The notes under the pieces: generated by a model | Databases searched by the model: none | Seen by the model: the letters and a program-made list of their open reading frames with translations, nothing else | Told to the model about the DNA's origin: nothing | Source of the DNA: Isoetes taiwanensis | Lineage: Eukaryota > Streptophyta > Lycopodiopsida > Isoetales > Isoetaceae | Reading direction: 5' to 3' | Length of the DNA stretch: 64,000 bases | Assembly: GCA_021234155.1 (NCBI GenBank) | Contig: JAJEKV010000048.1 | Location: 1,829,873-1,893,872, forward strand | Program-made: the position numbers and the translations under genes | Part shown: in pieces, positions 36,201 to 47,056 of the stretch | How positions within the stretch are numbered: the stretch's first letter is position 1 | Layout: each line of letters opens with the position of its first letter

Positions 36201-36673
36201 AGGTAGGCGATAGCGTGTGGTTGAAGATCAAGGTTAAGCAAGCTAAGCTTCGGATTGGGAGTTGCAAGAAGCTTGCCCCTCGATGGGCGGGTCCGTTCAA
36301 GATTTTGGAGAGAGTGGGCTCCCAAGCCTACAAGTTGGATCTTCCGGCCCATCTCAAAGTTCACAAGGTTTTCCACGTAAGTTTGTTGAAAAGGCACAAT
36401 CCTAACCCTGAGGAGGTCTTGGATACTCCAACTTTGTTGGAAATGGCAGAGGAGCAAGTTGAAATCGTGCCTGAGTTACTTCTTGATAAGTCATTCAAGA
36501 AGACTAGGAGGTCTCAGTTCCTCCAGTATTTGGTCAAGTGGAAGCACTTGCCTGTGGAAGACGCGACATGGGTATTGAAGCAGGATTTGGAGAAGCAATA
36601 CCCAGAGTTTATGAAGGAGTTTGATGGGCGAGTCGTCTCCGACTTGGTCGACCCCGACTTGCCAGGAGGTTAG
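33280..36673 (+). pseudogene. Element B pol: protease, RT, RNase H, integrase, chromodomain (frameshifted)
   Basis: Protease active-site region LIDTGSSHNFAS (33296-33330). Reverse transcriptase 33604-34530 in two frames, with [14 protein letters not shown] and catalytic FFDDIL. RNase H 34552-35110, including [10 protein letters not shown] and DALSRR. Integrase zinc-binding region to 35510 (C..C in CRLCQQTKA), then the 35477-36673 frame (398 codons) with the core DRDSKF and QTERTNR motifs. The first catalytic acid is replaced by Asn (VVSMNFITGLP instead of MDFI). The C-terminus has the chromodomain QYLVKWKHLPVEDATWV (about 36527-36580), which in chromoviruses recognises methylated histone H3. 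At least four frameshifts make it inactive. Confidence 0.92.
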
Positions 36674-37487
36674 CTTAGTATGTTTCTTAGTTAGCCTCTA
36701 GTTCTGGCAGATGTATTCTAGCTAGTGGAATACATAGGCCAGAATCTTGGAACATGTGGGCGATGATGAGATAAGCCTTTAAGGCGTTCTCTAGGCCAAC
36801 ATGCACCAAGAGGTGCGCATGGCCAATAGGGTCATGCGAGAGAGAGGAAAGGTATGGTGCGCGATGATGGGACATCGGTCGGATGCTCTCTATGCCACGA
36901 TGTGGGGTTCGCACACCTGGCAATAGGAGGGTCATGGTGAAGGTCAAAGTGATCATGTGCGATGATGGGATCGTGAGACGTTCCCTAGCTTAAAACCCTT
37001 GGGGCATGATGCACTAGGGGTACTCGGCACCGGGTAACCGAGTACAAGGTAGCACTTGATCATGGGCGATGATGGGATCATCTTAAATGGTCCTTAAGCT
37101 CAAATCCGAAAGGGCCATGATCGAGTGCAAGGTATTGGTAAGGGGGGTGGTCCCCTAAAACCACAAACTTATTAATTAAACTAACGTAATGTGCTCCATG
37201 TGCAGGCAAGTGAGAAGGAGCTTCGAAGTGGGGCGCATTACGAGAAGATGGGGGAACCATAATTTAGATTATGAACCCTAATAACTCTTATAATAATGTT
37301 TTGAATTATTGTAAGAAGTAACCTTGTTAAGGCTATATAATTTTGTATAAGTACAAATATAGCCTAAATTTTGACATTTAACTTTAATAGTTGATCGTTT
37401 AAATTAAACTTAAGTGTATGATCTTATGTTGTTTTGCAGGATAGACAGGCTCATCACCTTAGCGCAATGCTGGGGACAGCATTGTCC
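36674..37487 (+). other. Element B 3' non-coding leader before the purine tract
   Basis: Repeats of 'gcgatgatggga' type occur several times (36765, 36860, 36960, 37065), followed by AT-rich sequence. No coding capacity is seen. Confidence 0.5.
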
Positions 37488-37500
37488 TAAGGGGGGGAGA
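37488..37500 (+). other. Element B polypurine tract
   Basis: AAGGGGGGGAGAA stands directly before the 3' LTR, the expected plus-strand primer site for reverse transcription. Confidence 0.9.
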
Positions 37501-37501
37501 A

Positions 37502-39114
37502 TGTGACGTTCCAAGGGAATATACGCCATAAATACGTATATTCCTGGACTCGTCACCATACAAGTCTACCTAGGTAGCCTTGTTATGCCTCGGATAAGTG
37601 GCAAGGGGTGCACATCTAAGTTAATTGTTAACTTAGATAACCTTAGGATAAGGCCCATTTCAACATGTCCTTATCCTATTGGGCAACCGCCACACGGCCT
37701 TATTTTAGTGGTGCCACGTGGCATCCCACGTGGACCCACACCTATATGAGCCCTAACCCTAACCCTAGACCCTTTTTCCTGACCTAGCACCTGAGCTCTC
37801 ATCCACGCGTGCGAAACCCCCTTGAGCACCGTTAAATCATAGTCTAGCCTGGGCGGCAGCCCCCGGAAGGTGTGTATGATCGTGAGGGAGCAAGCCTTCA
37901 ACCACGCCTAGGAGCATGGAGACGCCCGGGGATGGGAGGAAGCGCTTGGAGGAGGTAGGTTGAGTAGAGTTCATGTTAGTTCATCCGAAGTCAGCACTCT
38001 CGGAGGGGTTAGTGATTAAGTGTCTAGAGTAGAGCCACCCTAGATCCTTTGTTGAACATCTTGAACCCTAATCAAGGAACCCTAACTTGTTAGTTAGCTA
38101 TGTATGTTAGGTTAAGATGTTCATATGATATTGATATTGATCATGATGTGATGTATGTGATATTGGTTGATCATGTGCTCCTCTTGTATTGGGAAGGGGG
38201 GTAGAGACCTAGGGCCATATGTAGTATGCTCCTAGTGTAGATCCCTTAGTTCCTATTAGTTGCGGCCTGTGCATAGGAACCCACCGGGCTATGGAAGCTA
38301 TGATGTGACTCAGCACCACACAACGGGGCTAGAGGCAAGATGGAGGGTGGATCCCCGCCGAGTGGGGGCTTGGGGGATCCCACAAAGTGGGCTAGGCTTA
38401 TGGTCGGTCACTTCGCGTGGGCGAGCATGGGTCCGACACCTCCCCGGGGCAATGGTGTCAGCCACCTCTCAAGAGTTGCAAGTGTCCGCTTGGCTCTTGT
38501 TTTGGGGGATTTCACGGTGCGAATGGTGTGTCGCCACGCGATTCTCTAGCCGCCCAGTGGAGCCTCTAGACCCGGGAAGGGGAGATGCAACCCTTCCTAC
38601 CTCGTCGAACCCGGAGATGCAACACGAGTAGACCCGATGGGTGATGTCATGGGATTGCGTATCCGGAAGGTTAGAGTCATGCCACAGCTTGATCTAGCCC
38701 ATCTGCAAAGTATGCACAGGAGGGGCGGATGGAGTGGTCAACCCTAGCCATTGTCTTATGCCAGCCCCGCCATTGTTATGACTCGGTCTGCTCTATCTTA
38801 AGGCCTATCTAGTTAGTCGACTACCCTATGTGTCAGAGCCACGGATAGGAGCTCTCATGTTTCATGGCATATGATTATGTTCTTTGCATCTATGGATGTG
38901 CGGTTGAGCTACCCTCGAGGTAGCCTATTGTATTGTATTGCTAGTTCTGATGTGTTTATGCTTCCGCTGTGATAGAAGCCCATAGGGGAAGGGCGCGCAA
39001 GACACCTTCGTGTCCCCTTTCCGCACTATGGAGGTTCCAGAGTTGTTGAGCCGGACGGGGGATTTCCTGCCGAGTGTACGGCCGGGCGCCGTATGTTTAG
39101 CAGGGAGCATCACA
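37502..39114 (+). repeat. Element B 3' LTR, 1613 bp
   Basis: Copy of 25950-27589, ending AGCATCACA, then the TGAGA target duplication. Confidence 0.96.
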
Positions 39115-39119
39115 TGAGA

Positions 39120-40187
39120 TGAATCAAGCTATGGCGCCATTGTAGCCTTCCGGAGACGTAGGCTCAAAGGGGTAAGCCCGTGAGCCTACTCCAGGTTGCA
39201 TCTCCTTGGTCCGATGAGGCAGGTCGGGGAAGTGTCCCCTTCCAGAGTCGCAGTGAATTCATGGGTGAGCTAGAGGAAGAGATCCATCAACACCTCCTTC
39301 CGTACCCGACGTACTCCCCTAACTTTATCATCAAAGTGCAGGATGCCCCCTTCGGGTCACAACTCTGTACCCAGGGAGTGTCAGACCCATACCCGGCCCT
39401 CTACGTGACCGACTATTAGGCCTAGCCCATTATAGGAGTCCCCGTAGCCTTTTACGCTCAGGCGAGACCCCTCCCCACACTTCATCACTACGGCCCCTTA
39501 TCTGGTGCTTCAATAATGCCATAGATTCCATAGCTCGGTGGGATCTTGTGCACAGGCCGCAAGTAATGGGTATTATTGGATCTAATAGAAGCATACTAAA
39601 TACGCATAGGGTGCAGAGGTCTCTACCCCCCTTAATCCCTGTTTTCAGGAAGAACTAACAGAGATGCTACCAAAGATACATCCATCCATCACAGTACATA
39701 ATCAAGAACTAAGAGCAGTTCTAACTATCAAACAAGGGTTATTCAACAACAAAAGACCAACAGAGAAGCCTGGCAGAGGCGCTGACCCTATAAATACCAA
39801 GTTAACCTATTTACTAACCCGAATTACGACTGGAACCGTTGTCATGTGGAATCTCCATGCTTGAATAGACTGGGCGTTCAACTGCTCTCTTGCTCCTCGG
39901 TTCGATTTGGGGCAAAATTGGGATAGGGATCCAATTTGCTGCCTCAAATTAGCATCCTTATTCTGGCCAATCGAGTTTGGCCAGGTGTCTCTTAACTAAT
40001 TAATTAATTAGCTTAATTAAGTTAATTAGGCAATTAACCCTTAATTAAACCCTTATTAATTTAGCATAGCTAAATTGATCCTTTATGGTTAACTCCATGG
40101 GTTACATACCCCCATGATGGCGTATCCTCGGCCCCTGACGTGTCAGTATATTTATACATACACCATATAAATATGTGGAACGTCCTC
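39120..40187 (-). repeat. Element A 3' LTR, inner part
   Basis: Continues the LTR interrupted at 25949 and matches 49434-50498. Its inner end reads ggaacgtcCTC instead of ggaacgtcACA, so the three terminal bases are mutated. The adjacent ttcttcccccttgg (40188-40202) is the element's purine tract read on the plus strand. Confidence 0.9.
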
Positions 40188-40831
40188 TTCTTCCCCCTTG
40201 GAATAATGTTGTCCTCAGCATTGGGGTTAGTTAGAAATAGCTAACATGTGTCCTAGAATACACAAGTATGAAATACAATGACTTATTGCTGAAGGTAAAA
40301 CATAATTGAGGTTTAAAGATCACAAAATTGTTTACGCATCAATGTGCATTTGAGATCATTACGACATGGAAAATTCAAGGACCGAAGTCCAATAACAGAT
40401 ATTATAAAATCCTTAGCAAATTGATAAAAGAAGACATGAAAATACAGACGCTTGGGCCATCAACAACCCTCTATACATGGGCAGGTCACCTACCGCTACA
40501 TGTCAATACGTCAGTATTTACACATAATAATTAAGTTGTGGTTGAAGGGACCACCCCCTTCAATTAAAATAAAAGATTAAACTAATAGGGAAGCCTATCA
40601 TGCCTAGGGTTTGCAATTCATAGCGGCATAAGGAATGGTCATGTTCCTATTATCGCCGAGATGAATGCGGCCTATGAACTACATGCTGTTCAGGCAATCC
40701 GTGGTCATGCCCACATTGACAATACACCACGTCCTAGAGAACACCAAGGTGGTCTCATCATCAGCAACTACTTTGATCTAAGATGCATCTACCCCTGCAG
40801 GCTACTGCATGATCCCTGCCGAATCAAGCCT

Positions 40832-43800
40832 TCAATGCTTACCGCCGGAATTGGGGTTGATGACATCGTTGATGGTGCGGCCTTGAGATTCCCGCATGAA
40901 TTCCGGATAATGCTTTTCAAGGTCCATCTTCATTACCCACGTAGCATCCTCCACCGGCAAGTGTTTCCACTTGACTAAATATTGGAGCATTTGAGTCCTT
41001 TTAGTCTGCTTATAGGCCCGATCAAGAAGAGCTTCGGGCACTATCTCTAGTTGCTCATCCGTCATTTCAAGGAGGGTGGGTGTATCCAACATCTCCTCTG
41101 GATCATAAGTGTGTCTCTTCATAAGGCTCACGTGAAATACCTTGTAGATCCAGCGAGCTGGCAAATCCAAACGATATGCCTGCTCTCCAATACGTTCAGT
41201 GATCATGAACGGGCCAGCCCATCTGGGTGCCAATTTCTTCCAGTTACCAATTTTGAGCTTGGCTTGCTTAACCTTAATCTTAAACCAAACTGAATCGCCT
41301 ACTTGGAACACTCGTGGGGTTCTGTGCTTATCAGCGACACTTTTCTGACGACTACGCGCGGCCAACAAATAACCACGAACCTCTTCGACCAAAGCTTGCA
41401 TTTCCAAAAGGAGTTGTTGGGAAACTTCCACTTTAGAAACAGGATTATACCATGTGTCTGGAGTTAGGCATTGATAGCCATAATTTATCATGAAAGGAGA
41501 CATTCTAGAAGACTCCTGCTTCATGCTATTATAAGCAAACTCCACTAAATAGATATAATCAGCCCACTGAGTTTGCTTACTCCACACATAGCTTCGCAAC
41601 ATATCTTCTATAATGCGGTTGGTTCGTTCTGTTTGTCCATCCGTCTGAGGATGATATGCTGTGCTCATAACAAGCTTTGTCTGAATGGTGGCAAAGAAGT
41701 CCTTCCAGAATGCACTTACAAACTTGGGATCTCTGTCAGATACTATTACCCGTGGCATCCCGTGCAATTTGAAGATTTCCTTCGCGAATAACAAAGCTGT
41801 ATCCAAGGCCGTGTCTGTGGTACGGCATGGCAAGAAATGAGCCATCTTCGACAACTTGTCGACCACTACCATTAAAGCGTCATATCACGGAGGGTACACG
41901 GAAGGCCCACAATAAAATCCATGGTTATCACCTCCCATTTGGCGTTGGGCACATCCAACGGTTGTAACTCTCCTGGAACCCTCAACTGCTCGGCCTTAGT
42001 TTGCTGACATACTTGACATTGCTTAATGTATCTGGCACGTGATAAAGCATCCGCAACGACATTGTGCTTACCCGGCTTATACATGATCTCAAAATCATAT
42101 TCCTCAAGAAACTCCATCCATCTTCTCTGACGTTGGCTGGGTAGAAAGATAACGGAGACTCAGGTGATCCGTATCTAGCTGGAATCTTCTACCAAGAAGG
42201 TAGTGTCTCCATATGCGCAGAGCCCGCACAACTGCCAAGGGGTATCGCTGTTCTGTGTCATTCATCTTCTTAGAATCATACGCAATAACCCTGCCTTCCT
42301 GCATTAGAACTCCTCCAGTAGCAATTTTACTGGCATCTGTGGCTACTAGCTTATCTTTCTCCGGGTCTGGCAATGTGAGGAGTAGCGCTGAAGTCAAAGC
42401 ATCCTTAAGTTTATGAAACCCTGTCTGGACTTTTGCCTTCCAATGTTCTAACCAATCCTTCACTTTCTCATGCTTTGTAAGGTCTGTGAGAGGGGCGGCA
42501 ATCTTGGCAAAATCCTTGACAAATTTCCTATAGTAGCCTGCCAAGTCCAAAAAGCTCCTAACCTCTGAAACATTACTGGGGATAGGCCAGTCCTTGACTA
42601 CATCTATCTTTGCGGGATCTGTGGCAATACCTTCGGCTGAAATAACATGCCCCAAGTAATCTACCTTCGGTGTGGCGAACTTGCACTTAGAGAATTTTGC
42701 AAAGAGCTAGTGACGCCTCAATTTCTGCAAGGCCAATCTAAGGTGTTTCTCATGCTCCTCAAGGGTTTTACTATAGATGAGAATGTCATCAAAGAAGATA
42801 ATGACAAAATCATCCAAGTATTCTCGGAAGACATCATTCATCAACCGCATAAAAATCGCGGGAGGGTTAGTTAAGCCGAAAGGCATAACTGTGAATTCAT
42901 AATGCCCGTATCTAGTACGAAAGGCAGATTTATGGATGTCATCCTCTTTTATTCTTATCTGATGATACCCTGAGTGTAAATCAATCTTCGAAAAATACTT
43001 GGCTCCTTGCAATTGGTCCATGAGGTCATCTGCTCTTGGCAAAGCATAACGGTTCTTGATCGTATGCTTGTTGAGTTGCCTATAATCGATGCACATCCTC
43101 ATGGAGCCATCCTTCTTTTTAACAAAGAGAATAGGCGTGCCAAAGGGTAAAACACTAGGCCGAATGAAGCCTAGGTTCAATAACTCTTGGAGTTGCTTTT
43201 TAAGCTCAGCTAACTCTGGTGGACTCATGCGGTACGGGGCCTTACTAGTAGGCTTAGTACCTGGTTCCAAGGTTATTTCGCACTCCACCCCTCTGAAAGG
43301 AGGAAGTTTCTGGATCTCATCTGGGAAGAGATCCTTAAATTCTCTGAGAAGACTAGCAATCTTTTCTGGCAATGCATCCACTACCTCTTTTTGTTTAGTG
43401 TCTGACTCAATTGAGGCAAATCTGATAACGCAAAGTACCTTATCCTTGCGTATGGCCTTATCTAACTGCTTGATAGACATGGACTGCATGATTGGGTTCA
43501 ATGGATCACCTTTAACAGTAACTCGGGCTCCATTGGCTGCATTGAAGGTTACTTCCCGCTTCTCGCAGTCTATATTGGCTTTAGCAGATGCCAGAAATTC
43601 CATGCCGACAATAAGATCATATTTGCCGATGTCCATTAGTTCCGCACCTAACGCAACTGGTGCACTTGGCAACTGCATATTGAGGTTAGTACGACGGCCA
43701 TTTGTATGTCGGACCCTCCCACTGGCCAAGGTAACAGGTCGCGGTCTTGATCTTAAGGTCTCAAGTTTCAAAACTTGGGCCATTCTGAGAGAAGCAAAAT

Positions 43801-43849
43801 TGTGGGTGCTACCCGTATCCATAAGAATAACAAAGGGCTTACTGTCTAC
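40832..43849 (-). pseudogene. Element A pol: protease, RT, RNase H, integrase, chromodomain (internally deleted)
   Basis: Minus-strand frames: protease and RT 43822-42707 (371 codons; [11 protein letters not shown] at the start, [14 protein letters not shown], catalytic FFDDILIYS), RNase H 42655-42104, RNase H end and integrase start 42117-41872, integrase core and chromodomain 41872-40832 (346 codons). The integrase acids appear intact (VITMDFIVGLP, VSDRDPKF, QTERTNR) and the chromodomain reads QYLVKWKHLPVEDATWV. Between DALSRA and RYIKQCQVCQQTKA about 130 residues present in element B are missing, including the His-His half of the integrase zinc finger. A TAG separates gag from protease in the same frame. 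Non-functional. Confidence 0.92.
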
Positions 43850-45210
43850 CTAGCCTATAGCAGAAATAACGGCAGGCTGACTATCAGCATTGCCGGTTTC
43901 AATAGTTGCAAAAATATGAGACGCATCGTGTATATAATCGTGGACCTCTTCGTCAGCAGGTGGAGGAGAAGCCGGATCCTCCCAATCGACTTCTGCCATT
44001 GTCAACTGAGCGGTTTGTGTCACATAGGGGCAGTTCTGCATCATGTGTCCGGGGCGCATACACCTGAAACATGCCTTATCTTTACGGAGCTGTTCACGAG
44101 CCTCTTTGGGAATAGACTGTAAGAGCTCTCGAACTGAACTACCAATGTTATTCGGCTTATCCGGCACATTGAAGGTAACCTTCTTATCCTGCCGCCCATA
44201 TGAGTTTTGCCGAGGGGGCCCAGGACTTGGGGAACGAGGTTTGTACGGTGTATAAGAGCGAGGCTGAGCATAAGGAGCGGGACGCTGATACTGATTCTTT
44301 GGAATGTCCTCCTCGAGGCTTAATGCCTTAGCCTCGGCTTCCGCAACAGACTTTGGGTCTATGGCGTTCACCATTCTTTTGATCGATGGTGCCAATCCCT
44401 CGATATATCCCTCAACCGCCCTTTTTTCATTCATTTCCGGCACATATAGCCTTAAGCGCATAAACTCGGTATATGCCTGCACCGACATGCTTTTCTGCTC
44501 TAACCTATAGAAGGTTTGGATCTGCTGACACTTGTGCGCGCGCGGCACATAGTGTGATTTAAATGCTTTTGCAAACTTCCTGAATTTGCACCTGCTCATG
44601 TCCAAATGCTTTGCCTTTGCATAACCCTTCCACCAAATTCTGGCGGCACCTGTAAGGTTGGTGGTGGCGACTTTATCTGTGTCCTTCTCGGTCATTCCAT
44701 ATGACTTGCCAAATTCTTTCATTCCATCCAACCACGATTCAGCATTAAGACCTGTCCTGGATTTACCATCAAATTGTGCTAACTTCCTGTTCTTCCATAT
44801 ACTAGTGATAGCTGTGTCCATTGTCTTATGGTATTCCTTGTCATGTGCCCTGGCATGGCGACGAGATGACGCGGACGAATCAGATTCCGAAGTGTCGGTC
44901 TGTGAAGACGTAGCACTCTCGGTAGAAGGGCTTCTACGTCGCTTGGCATGGCGTTTCTTGTGTCCGCGCACGGGTGCTGGTGCCGGGTGGCTGCTGCAGT
45001 GGTGGGCTTGGCGGTAAAGGCGGTAGCTCCGGTCCGTTCTCAGGTGTGAGCTGCGGAGGATTTATGTTCAAGACATATGCTTGAAGGTCTCCCAACTGTC
45101 TCTTCATCATAATGAGCTCTTGCTCAGGTGTCAACCGGCCGGCGTCCGAAGGGGTATGCCAAAAGGCATTACGTGCACCGTCTACATACACATAAGAAGG
45201 TATAAGCGCC
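43850..45210 (-). CDS. Element A gag with zinc knuckle
   Basis: The main open part is 44971-43850 (373 codons). A Lys/Arg/Ser-rich N-terminus is followed by a capsid-like region (DGMKEFGKSYGMTEKDTDKV, ARIWWKGYAKAKHLDMSRCK, RLEQKSMSVQAYTEFMRLRL) and the zinc knuckle CFRCMRPGHMMQNC (CX2CX4HX4C). An upstream frame to about 45210 (TPEQELIMMKRQLGDLQAYV, Pro-rich) looks like the N-terminus, joined by a frameshift near 44950. A TAG ends it, and the protease frame follows directly without a shift. Confidence 0.85.
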
Positions 45211-45363
45211 TCTAATAATATGCAAGGTGTCACAATTAAGACCATATGCAATAGTTCAATCATGCATAGAAAATAGTTTATATTATTTGATGGCTCATTA
45301 AAAATGCCAACCAATAATTACATTTATAAACAATACAAAGATTTGTAACTATCAAAATCATAT

Positions 45364-46767
45364 CTAAGAACTAGGTCCCGCATCTTCTTCCATAGGCATA
45401 TCCGGCTGTGGTGGCGGTCGATAGCGCATTAAAGTGGTACTAGGGCTAGCAGAGAGGGCGGCTCGAGATGACGCATCCGGTGGTAGAAAAACTGCCAGAG
45501 GTGCAGCAACAAGGAGGCGCATATTGGTCCAGCCTGCAATATCCCCTAATGCTGCAAGAGCAAGATCACGTCGGACCAATACGATAGTGGTAGTATGATA
45601 ATCGATCTTCTTGTGGCCAGCTAAGGTGGACAATGCACGAAGTGCCCACCAGGATGCTTCAGACTGAGGCCCGATGTGCTTGGAGAAGAAGAGAACCTCG
45701 CCCTATCGGAAGGCAGAAAGGAAGAATCGTGTCAATTGATTTCCCATAGCCCTGACCCTTGGGTCTACTGAAGTTTCTGTTTCCTTCTCCAAATTCAGGG
45801 TTGTCTGCTCCTGCTCTGCATCTTCTTTGTCATCCCTAAGACTTGCCTTGGTATCACAAAGGTCTTCTTCACCTTGATCTACTTCTCCCATAGTAATCTG
45901 CAAGGGCTGGCTAACAGGAGGAGGTAGTGCTGTACAAGCAAAGCGTTCTTCAGGGGGCTGAGATGGTGCATCCTGCAACATGAACTGACATAGAGATAGG
46001 AGGGTATCAACAGGCTCCATCTCCTCTGGCTGAAAGGTAAGCAAATCGTGGACCTGTGGTGGAGCAACAATAGGTGTAGTGAAATCCACGAAATCGTCCT
46101 GACAGATCTGCAAGTTCGTAAAGGACGCCAGCCTTACGCTTGCTACAGATGTCAGCTATAACTCGATAGGCCCACATGATGTCTTCTAGAAGAAGATACT
46201 CTTGATCATGCAAGAGAATAGTGGGTAAGAGATCTAGCCCGGCGAGCTTATGGGCGTGGTCACGGGGTGTCGGTGTCTCCATTGCTACCTGCTTCCATCA
46301 AATGAAATCATTTTCATTGACGACGTCATCATCCTCCAGGTCAGAAGGTAATGGTGTCCTACTCTGCTCGGAGGGTGTCTGCACGTCCTCTATATACTGA
46401 TCCATAACTATTGCCAATGCAAAACGAGCTTCATAGCAAAGCTCGCTGTCTATGCTAAGAATAGGAAGATCCTCTCCTCTTCTCCTGATACCTTTGAGAA
46501 CATTCCGCGCATGTTCATCATCTCCCAACATTGCTATCAAGGTGTTGGAGTTGAGGTACAACTGGGAGTCTGCCTCATTAAGTACACACTCAGGTACGAT
46601 TTCTTCAAAGAAGAAACAAGGAAATGGGCATAGTCAGGATGTGCCTGCATGTTGTGGATAAGATCCACTTGCTGGATCAAGTATGGGTGCAGAGTCTCAA
46701 AAGGAACCGCAGGGTCCCAATGTTCACCGTCCAGGTACCATTGTTGGAGTGTAGGTCGATCCATCAT
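45364..46767 (-). CDS. Element A ORF2: uncharacterised accessory protein (decayed)
   Basis: Consecutive minus-strand pieces starting at ATG 46767 (MMDRPTLQQWYLDGEHWDP) run through 46561-46298, 46282-46007, 46113-45703 and 45633-45364. They are joined by frameshifts and an in-frame TAG (before GEVLFFSKHIGP). Segments include LLPTILLHDQEYLLLEDIMW, a Glu/Asp-rich middle and a Ser/Pro-rich end. The correspondence with ORF2 of element B (EEYILANDI; VVFHKEFSPRGEES) and the identical position between histone ORF and gag support homology. I do not recognise the family. It lies in sense, so it is probably part of the element rather than a separate insertion. Confidence 0.6.
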
Positions 46768-46844
46768 AGACGAAGAACAAGGGAGGAGGAGGAAAGGCGC
46801 GGAAGGAAAAGAAAGAATATGAAACCCTAATGGTCGCAAAGTGA

Positions 46845-46852
46845 CTTTATAG
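46845..46852 (-). promoter_or_regulatory. Internal TATA box of element A, before ORF2, with telo-box
   Basis: CTATAAAG on the minus strand lies 78 bp before ATG 46767. Between them is a perfect telo-box (TTAGGGTTT, 46822-46830). Telo-boxes near the start site are common in plant housekeeping promoters. The position equals that of the element B TATA box. Confidence 0.5.
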
Positions 46853-47056
46853 TCATCATGATGTCACTTTTGACACGTGTTCCCAAGAAAATAAATAATA
46901 TTATTTATTTAATAATTTACACTTTTATTAAAAAGAAAATATTAAATACACAATATAATTTCATATTCCAAAGAAAAAGTGTTTACAGATATAGTCCATA
47001 TCAACTTTATACAATATTTAACAAAAAGATAAAGGCTTAATGCTAATCTCATGCAA

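Larger units (their letters stand above)
25950..39114 (+). mobile_element. Element B: Ty3/gypsy chromovirus carrying an H3-tail and H3-fold ORF
   Basis: 13,165 bp inserted into the 3' LTR of element A. It is flanked by TGAGC (25945-25949) and TGAGA (39115-39119), a 5-bp target duplication with one later change; the uninterrupted site in the other A LTR reads tgagctgaatcaagc. Order: LTR 25950-27589, primer site, histone ORF 28166-29281, promoter-like spacer, ORF2 about 30112-31620, gag about 31850-33255, protease/RT/RNase H/integrase/chromodomain 33280-36673, long 3' leader, purine tract 37488-37500, LTR 37502-39114. It shares LTR ends (TGTGACGTTCC and GCAGGGAGCRTCACA) with the family of A but is a distinct subfamily. 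Confidence 0.96.

Noticed and set aside
43089-43853. 254-codon plus-strand frame
   Set aside because: Antisense shadow of the element A reverse transcriptase and protease.
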